DNA of 5,026 nucleotides, from contig JACMQE010000238.1 of NCBI GenBank assembly GCA_014377145.1, positions 1 through 5,026 of the forward strand, read 5' to 3'. The first letter of the stretch is position 1, and the number at the start of each line of letters is the position of its first letter. Both the position numbers and the translations under genes were made by a program. Source of the stretch: Glaciimonas sp. (GTDB taxonomy: Bacteria > Pseudomonadota > Gammaproteobacteria > Burkholderiales > Burkholderiaceae). Shown piece after piece: positions 1 through 3,592 of the stretch. The notes beneath the pieces are model-generated. The model worked only from the letters and a program-made list of their open reading frames with translations, was not told where the DNA came from and searched no databases.

Positions 1-83
1 ACTAACCCCTTCGAGCAGCTTCAATGTGCACCGCCCGAGTGACAACAGGGCACTGCAAAATCGTAACTTGAGTAGCACCAATG

Positions 84-119
84 AAAAAGCCGTTGTAAAT
101 CAATGATTCACAACGGCTT
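84..119 (-). terminator. Rho-independent terminator, minus strand
   Basis: A perfect 10-bp stem, AAGCCGTTGT (87-96) and ACAACGGCTT (110-119), encloses a 13-nt loop. Read on the minus strand, the second arm runs into five T residues, the classical intrinsic terminator layout. The nearest gene it could end is the small membrane ORF at 288-434. It also directly follows the tRNA-like 3' end at 129-146, as a native tRNA terminator would. The plus strand lacks a T-tract right after the stem. Confidence 0.7.
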
Positions 120-128
120 CACCATTTT

Positions 129-146
129 TGGCGGAGCGGACGGGAC
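129..146 (-). other. tRNA 3'-end-like fragment ending in CCA
   Basis: On the minus strand this reads GTCCCGTCCGCTCCGCCA. That looks like the 3' strand of a T-stem, an acceptor 3' strand, a discriminator G and an encoded CCA. The bases just 5' of it include AGTTCTG, which loosely recalls a T-loop. An intrinsic terminator follows after about nine bases. I find no matching 5' acceptor strand, D-arm or anticodon arm upstream, so this is not a functional tRNA gene. It may be a captured tRNA 3' end, an old attachment site, or chance. Confidence 0.3.
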
Positions 147-190
147 AGAACTGCCCACTCTCAAAAAGCTATGTAAATCAACTACTTAGG

Positions 191-219
191 TAGTAGCTGG
201 TTAAAAAATCTCGCTACTA
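191..219. repeat. Inverted repeat TAGTAGC/GCTACTA
   Basis: A perfect 7-bp inverted repeat, TAGTAGC (191-197) and GCTACTA (213-219), has a 15-nt A-rich spacer. It sits in a wider patch of related words: ACTAC and GTAGT around 181-195, GCTACC at 225-230, and TCGCTACT at both about 211 and 265. The patch could be a folded RNA or a protein-binding array. No function can be assigned. Confidence 0.35.
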
Positions 220-287
220 GCATTGCTACCAGTGGCACCAGTTACGTTTATAGCACACCGAAAGTCGCTACTCAGCGCCGAAACCGT

Positions 288-434
288 TCATTTTTGGGCT
301 GGCTTTGTAGGTTCCGCTTCAATGGAAATTTGGGCAGCAGATAAAACGATTCTCACATTGAATCTATAGCTGCGGAATACAAAAAAGAGAATTACCAGAA
401 CAATTGCGAGAATGGCGATATTTATTGTTGTCAT
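288..434 (-). CDS. Small single-pass membrane protein (48 aa), hypothetical
   Basis: The frame from ATG (434-432) to TGA (290-288) encodes 48 residues. Residues 4-20 (INIAILAIVLVILFFVF) form one strongly hydrophobic segment. A basic stretch follows (R21, R24, R28), then a polar tail with P, E and K, which suggests an N-out/C-in single-pass inner-membrane peptide by the positive-inside rule. The Shine-Dalgarno is weak (GGGC about 7 nt upstream). A TATAAG box lies upstream on the same strand inside the 455-470 inverted repeat, and a strong terminator lies downstream at 84-119, so a complete small transcription unit is possible. I do not recognise the family. It could be a toxin-like small membrane peptide, a mobilization accessory, or a chance ORF. 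The clear transmembrane pattern favours a real gene. Confidence 0.5.
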   Translation of the reverse strand: MTTINIAILAIVLVILFFVFRSYRFNVRIVLSAAQISIEAEPTKPAQK

Positions 435-454
435 TTTTAGCCCAATTAAAAATC

Positions 455-470
455 TGCCACTTATATGGCA
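455..470. promoter_or_regulatory. Operator-like inverted repeat TGCCA-N6-TGGCA
   Basis: TGCCA (455-459) and TGGCA (466-470) are perfect complements around a 6-nt TA-rich spacer. The repeat lies between the divergent small membrane ORF (minus) and repC (plus). On the minus strand it includes a TATAAG hexamer that could be the -10 of the membrane ORF. A regulator binding here could affect either direction. No regulator gene is present on the window. Confidence 0.3.
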
Positions 471-499
471 ACAATATCATCTTTCCACACATTTCATTC

Positions 500-547
500 T
501 TGTCAAGGAAGTGAAATAATGATATCAACACTTGCATAATTCAAGTG
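500..547 (+). promoter_or_regulatory. Probable repC promoter/operator region
   Basis: Two weak promoter readings are possible. One is TTGTCA (500-505), a 17-bp gap and TATCAA (523-528). The other is GTGAAA (511-516), an 18-bp gap and CATAAT (535-540). A perfect 6-bp inverted repeat, CACTTG (529-534) and CAAGTG (542-547), straddles the second -10, as a repressor operator would. A sequence at 481-489 (CTTTCCACA) differs from the DnaA box consensus at two of nine positions. This is inference from short motifs only. Confidence 0.35.
519..539 (+). CDS. Possible six-codon leader peptide ahead of repC
   Basis: An ATG (519-521) with a good Shine-Dalgarno (AAGGAAG, 506-511 region, about 7 nt away) opens a reading frame of six codons (MISTLA) ending in TAA. 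The repC start at 567 has a poorer ribosome site, so this mini-ORF could be a translational leader. It would only be transcribed from the upstream promoter candidate (500-528), not from the one at 511-540. It may equally be chance. Confidence 0.2.
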   Translation: MISTLA

Positions 548-566
548 ATTTTTGTTACTGTGTCGG

Positions 567-1490
567 ATGGCACTAACAAAAAACGCACTTACTAAAACCT
601 CAAAATCAAAAATTCATGCAATTGAGCGTATGGACTGCGCCCAAATTGAAAGCACGCACGCGCTAATTGATGGGCTCTTTAAACCTATTGACCACAAGTT
701 AAAACGCCCGTCCTTCAATATTCAGCAAAAAATTACAACTAAAGCTGGCAATAATTTAACGCTTGAATGGCAGGGAATTCAACTCGACATCACAGACCAA
801 CAAGTATTATTGGCAATTCTTAGAATTGTTTCTGAAAAAAATAGGCAAATTCCACAATCAAAAATTGACAATACATCTTTGAAAGCTCTTTCAAAAAGTT
901 TTCAATTTGAAGGTACAAAACTCGCAACAATTACCGATACGCTAATGGCGAATACATCACTCACGGAAATTTGTACGGTTGCTGGGATGAGTGATAGCGG
1001 ACAAAATATTGAAGCTGTGTATCAAAGTATTCACCGGATGCAATGTACAAGGTGCTGGGTTTATCAAGAAACAGATATGAATTTGAAAAAGCGAACCGAA
1101 CTAGGTTTTTCATTGATTGCTCATTGGGGAATGAAGGAAGGGAATGCCTACATTGGAATTAACCCATTTCTATCCAGTGCAATTTTGGGCAAAATGCAAG
1201 TGACTCACTTGGATATGACGCACATGCGGTCAGTTCGTGGAGAAATCGGCAAAAAGCTATTCCTATGGCTTTCCGCATGGGCTAGCTATGATAGGACACA
1301 GACTATCGGCCTAGATAAGCTTGTAGGGCATGTATGGGGGGATTCTGCTAAGGACAATGCTGCCTTACGCAAGCGTAGATTGAGAGTGCGTACAGCGTTG
1401 GATGGAATCGGCAAATTGGAAGGCTGGACAATTCAACCAAAAGATACCAATGATGCGATTTTCAACATACGAAAACCAAAATACATCTAA
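567..1490 (+). CDS. repC: IncQ RepC-like plasmid replication initiator
   Basis: A 307-residue protein, slightly longer than the RepC of RSF1010. The C-terminal half follows the IncQ RepC pattern closely from memory. A GFSLIAHW / Y-IGINP-L block (about residues 195-215) is followed by a helix containing THLDM-HMRSVRGEIGKKLFLWLSAW, which matches the RepC stretch with DEVRALDSETARLLHQRL. It ends with an L-GHVWGDS...LRKRRLRVR-AL block matching RepC's L-GYVWPSE...MRKRRQRVREAL. RepC proteins bind origin iterons and open the duplex. Four iterons lie 48 bp downstream. I chose the ATG at 567 over the in-frame TTG at 552 because both lack a strong ribosome site and ATG is far commoner. The gene ends at a clean intrinsic terminator. 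No RepA helicase or RepB primase gene is on the window. Confidence 0.85.
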   Translation: MALTKNALTKTSKSKIHAIERMDCAQIESTHALIDGLFKPIDHKLKRPSFNIQQKITTKAGNNLTLEWQGIQLDITDQQVLLAILRIVSEKNRQIPQSKIDNTSLKALSKSFQFEGTKLATITDTLMANTSLTEICTVAGMSDSGQNIEAVYQSIHRMQCTRCWVYQETDMNLKKRTELGFSLIAHWGMKEGNAYIGINPFLSSAILGKMQVTHLDMTHMRSVRGEIGKKLFLWLSAWASYDRTQTIGLDKLVGHVWGDSAKDNAALRKRRLRVRTALDGIGKLEGWTIQPKDTNDAIFNIRKPKYI

Positions 1491-1494
1491 ATTC

Positions 1495-1516
1495 AACCGC
1501 CAATAGGCGGTTTTTT
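1495..1516 (+). terminator. Rho-independent terminator of repC
   Basis: The stem AACCGCC (1495-1501) pairs with GGCGGTT (1506-1512) around an AATA loop, and six T residues (1511-1516) follow. It starts 4 nt after the repC stop codon. This keeps repC transcription out of the adjacent origin. Confidence 0.9.
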
Positions 1517-1537
1517 AATGTCGCTGTTTTTATTTCT

Positions 1538-1622
1538 TACCGATATTAGGGTAACGCTTTACCGATATTAGAGGAACGGAATACCGATATTTGGGGAACG
1601 CTTTACCGATATTAGGGGAACG
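1538..1622 (+). repeat. Four 22-bp-period iterons, probable oriV
   Basis: Four tandem copies of TACCGATATTAGGGGAACG begin at 1538, 1560, 1582 and 1604, exactly 22 bp apart. Copies 1-3 each differ from copy 4 at one or a few positions (GGGTAACG, GAGGAACG, TTGGGGAACG). The joining bases are CTT or GAA. Tandem iterons with a period near 22 bp are typical of IncQ-type origins, where RepC binds. An AT-rich tract (1511-1537) lies on one side. The tandem in-phase arrangement, placed just after repC, makes this the most likely vegetative origin. Confidence 0.85.
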
Positions 1623-1677
1623 CCCACTTTTCGCAAACCTATATCCCATGCGGCCTAGTGGTCGATTTCAAAAACTG

Positions 1678-1703
1678 TACCCAAGTTTACCCAATATACC
1701 CAA
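1678..1703 (+). repeat. Three TACCCAA direct repeats
   Basis: TACCCAA occurs at 1678-1684, 1688-1694 and 1697-1703, spaced 10 and 9 bp, so on the same face of the helix. Two of the three lie in the left arm of the palindrome, whose right arm carries the inverted word TTGGGTA/TTGGGTT. Helically phased short repeats suggest a protein-binding array separate from the iterons. Confidence 0.45.
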
Positions 1704-1734
1704 AGTACCACTTTGGGTATAGTTGGGTTAAACT
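1684..1734. repeat. Long palindrome beside the iterons
   Basis: The core is a perfect 12-bp inverted repeat, TATACCCAAAGT (1695-1706) and ACTTTGGGTATA (1710-1721), with a 3-nt ACC loop. The outer arms AGTTTACCCAA (1684-1694) and TTGGGTTAAACT (1723-1734) also pair, apart from an unpaired G at 1722 and one extra base. The full arm is about 23-25 bp. In RSF1010 the IncQ origin contains hairpin single-strand initiation sites next to the iterons, used for priming. This element sits in a similar place. It could be a priming hairpin, a single-strand origin or a regulator site. Confidence 0.6.
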
Positions 1735-1928
1735 GAATTATGCGATTTTTGGATAGTTAAGCTATTTCTAAATATGAACGGCGTGAAAGAAGTGTTTCGG
1801 CTATCGCCTCACCACCTCTTTACGCCTCGGGTCATATCAAATTTATGTGTTCTTGAATAACACATTTAGCCAAAGCGGTACTATGTACCGCTTCTGTGCC
1901 GCTTCGCGGCGTAGAAATACCTTCTAGT
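1735..1928. other. Gene-free origin flank with hairpins
   Basis: Together with 1517-1734 this makes a stretch of about 410 bases between repC and the lipoprotein gene with no supported gene. A 28-codon frame from ATG 1774 has no ribosome site and I do not count it. The stretch begins AT-rich (1735-1775) and ends with three hairpins, of which the first is ATGTGTT/AACACAT (1845-1851 and 1859-1865). The other two are listed separately as a possible terminator. Confidence 0.5.
1873..1910 (-). terminator. Double hairpin after the lipoprotein gene
   Basis: Two perfect stems lie side by side. One is AAGCGGTAC (1873-1881) and GTACCGCTT (1885-1893) with a TAT loop. The other is GCCGC (1898-1902) and GCGGC (1906-1910) with a TTC loop. 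On the minus strand they come 19 nt after the lipoprotein stop. The T-tract is short (CTTTGG), so this is either an imperfect terminator or part of the origin structure. Confidence 0.45.
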
Positions 1929-2441
1929 CTATTTTCTTGGAGCGTTGCAAACCACTTCATATTTTTTACCAAGCGAATTGCAAATGAAGGCCGCATCATA
2001 GACCATAGCACTTATGTTTGGATTGCCTTTAAACATAGCAACTGTATTGTTTGCCGTTGGCTTTGAAATATACGTAGTGTCTCCACCTGAATATCGAGTG
2101 GTTGATGAACCAGAGATGGTATTCCCATAAAGGTTTGCACTGCCGGTAGTTGTTGAAGTTACTGGGGCAGTATACGAACTGACTTCGGTGCCAGTTTTCG
2201 AGGATAGAAATGCGAAATGTGTGAAACCATTTGCCGTTGCAAGTTCGGCACTTCGAAGCATCGCAAAGTCTTCGGCTCGCTCTCCTTTGGTGTATCCATT
2301 GCCACGAAAGTTAACACGCCACACATCGGGGGCCAATTGAGTCTCTGTAAACCCACCAGACATGCCCTGTGGCTGATAGGCAGTTGCACAACCGAATAGC
2401 AATGCTGTCAATGGAATCAGGCTGAAAATCGAACGCTTCAT
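1929..2441 (-). CDS. CC0125/CC1285-family-like lipoprotein
   Basis: A 170-residue protein with a lipoprotein signal: MKR at the N-terminus, a hydrophobic stretch (residues 5-16) and LFGC with C18 as the lipidated residue. Phe at the -2 position is unusual for a lipobox. The mature part has GGFTETQLAPDVWRVNFRGNGYT followed by RAEDFAMLRSAELA and ANGFTHF, the pattern I associate with the CC0125/CC1285 lipoprotein family. A Ser/Thr/Gly-rich low-complexity segment (about 88-125) and KPTANNTVAMF follow. The function of that family is not established to my knowledge. The product is expected to be exported by Sec and anchored in the envelope. The start is well supported by AAGGGAG 9 nt upstream. It appears to be cargo, not part of replication or transfer. 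It may have its own promoter near the CRP-type site at 2474-2489. Confidence 0.8.
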   Translation of the reverse strand: MKRSIFSLIPLTALLFGCATAYQPQGMSGGFTETQLAPDVWRVNFRGNGYTKGERAEDFAMLRSAELATANGFTHFAFLSSKTGTEVSSYTAPVTSTTTGSANLYGNTISGSSTTRYSGGDTTYISKPTANNTVAMFKGNPNISAMVYDAAFICNSLGKKYEVVCNAPRK

Positions 2442-2473
2442 TGGTGATCACTCCCTTGGAAATTGTTGAAAGT

Positions 2474-2489
2474 TGTGAGCCTGTTCACA
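2474..2489. promoter_or_regulatory. Perfect CRP-type site TGTGA-N6-TCACA
   Basis: TGTGA (2474-2478) and TCACA (2485-2489) around a 6-bp spacer match the CRP/FNR-superfamily CRP half-sites exactly. The centre is about 40 bp upstream of the lipoprotein start codon and about 27 bp from its ribosome site. A site this close would overlap the promoter itself, which fits repression better than class II activation. I see no strong -35/-10 around it. A symmetric 5-6-5 repeat can also occur by chance. Confidence 0.45.
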
Positions 2490-2507
2490 TGAGCAAGCCC
2501 GCCAAAA

Positions 2508-2777
2508 CTATACATCAGTACGGCGGCTCATCCCATGGCTGTTTAGGTTCTGGATAGCTCCAAGGTGTATTCCATGGGTTTGATGCTGTGGTGGCCTTCC
2601 AAGAAGGTCTAACCACCGCCGCCAGTTGAACCAAATGAATTGATCATTAGATAACAATTTGCTAACTTGTGTATAGAAGGCTAGAAAATATAATGCAAAA
2701 AATTTACACAACTCTAAAATCCGCATGGGGCTCAACTTGCTTTTGGGAACGAGCTTTTTACGGAATGACTTTCGCAT
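2508..2777 (-). CDS. Doubtful small ORF (89 aa) fused out of frame to mobA-tail relic
   Basis: The frame starts 20 nt after the stop of the 90-residue membrane protein, as an operon partner would. Its first part is basic (RKSFRKKLVPKSK) and then hydrophobic (about residues 20-36, LELCKFFALYFLAFYTQ). Its last 30 or so codons read the duplicated mobA 3' end in the wrong frame, so that part cannot be ancestral protein sequence. The AGAAGGA ribosome motif touches the ATG, too close for good initiation. It is either a small membrane gene whose end was replaced by recombination, or not a gene. Confidence 0.2.
   Translation of the reverse strand: MRKSFRKKLVPKSKLSPMRILELCKFFALYFLAFYTQVSKLLSNDQFIWFNWRRWLDLLGRPPQHQTHGIHLGAIQNLNSHGMSRRTDV
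2509..2599 (+). repeat. 91-bp direct repeat, copy 1
   Basis: This copy matches 3502-3592 in the same orientation with seven mismatches and no gaps by my alignment. The two copies are 993 bp apart start to start. Between them lie the doubtful 89-aa ORF's 5' part, the 90-aa membrane gene and the amber-interrupted hns-like gene. Recombination between the copies would delete that block. Confidence 0.85.
2515..2600 (-). pseudogene. Relic of a second mobA: C-terminal tail only
   Basis: This stretch, in the frame ending at TGA 2517-2515, encodes KATTASNPWNTPWSYPEPKQ then PWDEPPY and stop. It is nearly identical to the last 27 residues of the relaxase gene at 3508-4914. Across the 91-bp match I count seven differences. 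Four are synonymous and three change a residue (T to A, D to N, K to Q). There is no frameshift, and the stop is conserved. Upstream of about 2600 similarity ends, and in-frame stops (TAA, TGA near 2641-2646) follow, with no ATG. The pattern indicates the 3' end of a diverged homologous mobA left after recombination. Confidence 0.75.
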
Positions 2778-2815
2778 TCCTTCTATTTATGGCTCATCTA
2801 CCTTGGAAACTGTGA
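2693..2815 (+). CDS. Possible 40-aa membrane peptide on the opposite strand
   Basis: ATG 2693-2695 to TGA 2813-2815 gives 40 residues. A polar, Trp-containing N-terminus (KSAWGS, FWERAF) is followed by one hydrophobic segment (about residues 23-36, FYGMTFAFLLFMAH) and PWKL at the end. AAGG lies 12 nt upstream, rather far for a ribosome site. It runs against the surrounding minus-strand genes, overlaps the doubtful 89-aa ORF, and overlaps the end of the 90-aa membrane gene by 18 bases. The composition looks protein-like, but I do not recognise it. It competes with the 89-aa ORF as the true use of this stretch. Confidence 0.3.
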   Translation: MQKIYTTLKSAWGSTCFWERAFYGMTFAFLLFMAHLPWKL

Positions 2816-3070
2816 GGCATTTTGATTTCTTTCAGCCTCCAATTCGGATTTGGTGTCGTACCAAAAATAAGCATTTGAAACCAGCGCAATGAAAAGCACT
2901 ATAAAGAAAGGCTTTACCCATTTATCTTTTGATGGGGAATAAGATTCGACAAAGGCTTTGTAAAAACACAATCCTATAGCTGCGATACAAAATACTATCC
3001 ATACTTTGTACGAAGCAAAAAAAGTAGCCAAAAGCGTTACAAATCCAATTGCATTTTGCACAGTGTTCAT
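2798..3070 (-). CDS. Small integral membrane protein (90 aa), hypothetical
   Basis: A 90-residue protein with two or three hydrophobic segments: about residues 7-20 (AIGFVTLLATFFAS), 23-38 (VWIVFCIAAIGLCFYK) and 53-71 (VKPFFIVLFIALVSNAYFW). A basic loop (PSKDKWVK) precedes the last one, and a charged tail (SELEAERNQ) ends the protein. The start has AAGG 6 nt upstream (CAAGGTAAAAATG). It begins 54 bp after the end of the H-NS-like gene, so the two may be co-transcribed with mobA. I do not recognise the family. Small multi-pass proteins on mobilizable plasmids are sometimes entry-exclusion or maintenance factors, but nothing in this sequence shows that role. Confidence 0.65.
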   Translation of the reverse strand: MNTVQNAIGFVTLLATFFASYKVWIVFCIAAIGLCFYKAFVESYSPSKDKWVKPFFIVLFIALVSNAYFWYDTKSELEAERNQNASQFPR

Positions 3071-3124
3071 TTTTACCTTGATGTGAACGTATTTAGAAGT
3101 ATGACTATTTAAAAAGAACTGCTT

Positions 3125-3472
3125 TTAAACTCGATATTTTTCGATATCGCCGCCAGCATCTTTAATAGCTTTTACCCAATTCGGAAGTCGTCCCCTAGCT
3201 CCCGACCAACCTTCACCATTTTCATTTTTGTACAAAAATGCAGGTGCGCCAGTGGACTTTTTTACCTTATTTACCTTTGGAATCTTGGCAACTCCGTAAA
3301 TCTCTTCTGCTGTAATGTGGTACTGCTCGACCTGAGATTTAATCGATGCAATTATTTTGTTCTTGGACTAAGCAATGATACCTTCACGCTTTTTATTATT
3401 CTCTGCAATTTGGTCAGCTAATTTTTTGTTCTCAGCTTCAATTTTTTCAAGAGCTTTTTGGTTGTCATCCAT
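3125..3472 (-). pseudogene. H-NS-family nucleoid protein with internal amber stop
   Basis: From ATG 3472 to TAA 3125 the frame spans 115 residues plus stop, with one TAG at codon 35 (3370-3368). The N-terminal part (about 1-50) is charged and helical (QKALEKIEAENKKLADQIAE), fitting an H-NS oligomerization coil. The C-terminal part has YKNENGEGWSGARGRLPNWV (about residues 81-100), matching the H-NS DNA-binding core with its W-G-GR-P-W pattern. These proteins bind and silence AT-rich DNA, and plasmid copies can mask the plasmid from host silencing. A strong GAGGA site lies 8 nt before ATG, and the gene starts 35 bp after mobA. Only a single base separates TAG from a sense codon, and the rest is intact. 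It may be a recent pseudogene, an amber-suppressed gene or a sequencing error. No ATG, GTG or TTG lies between the TAG and the DNA-binding core. Confidence 0.8.
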
Positions 3473-3501
3473 TGCAGTTCCTCAGAAATAGAAAGCTGCA
3501 A

Positions 3502-3592
3502 TATACATCAGTACGGCGGTTCATCCCATGGCTTCTTAGGCTCTGGATAGCTCCAAGGCGTATCCCATGGGTTTGATGCTGTGGTGGTCTTC
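3502..3592 (+). repeat. 91-bp direct repeat, copy 2 (mobA 3' end)
   Basis: This is the functional-context copy of the repeat at 2509-2599. It covers the mobA stop codon, the last 27 or so codons and six bases beyond the stop. It ends within the codon for K at the start of the tail. Confidence 0.85.

Larger units (their letters stand above)
1..287. other. Gene-free segment, possible oriT/mobA upstream region
   Basis: I see no credible open reading frame on either strand here. The segment holds a minus-strand terminator (84-119), a tRNA 3'-end-like stretch (129-146) and a set of short GTAG/CTAC inverted and direct repeats (about 181-275). If the molecule is circular, positions 1-80 lie directly upstream of the relaxase gene and beside the oriT-like repeat at the right end, so the mobA promoter may be in this part. 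I did not find a convincing -35/-10 pair. Confidence 0.5.

Noticed and set aside
937..946. Iteron-like word TTACCGATA inside repC
   Set aside because: Only the first part of the iteron matches and it lies within coding sequence, so chance is the simplest reading.
1774..1860. 28-codon plus-strand ORF in the origin flank
   Set aside because: No ribosome site and no recognisable pattern; short enough to be chance.
2159..2389. 76-aa minus-strand frame and 60-aa plus-strand frame (2217-2399) inside the lipoprotein gene
   Set aside because: Both overlap the well-supported lipoprotein gene in other frames and show no domain or ribosome site.
3108..3129. TTTAAAA/TTTTAAA inverted repeat between the H-NS-like gene and the membrane gene
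   Set aside because: Stem of A-T pairs only, overlapping the stop codon; too weak to call a terminator.
3131..3150. CGATAT repeats near the end of the H-NS-like gene
   Set aside because: They are explained by the codons for the C-terminal DIEKYR residues.
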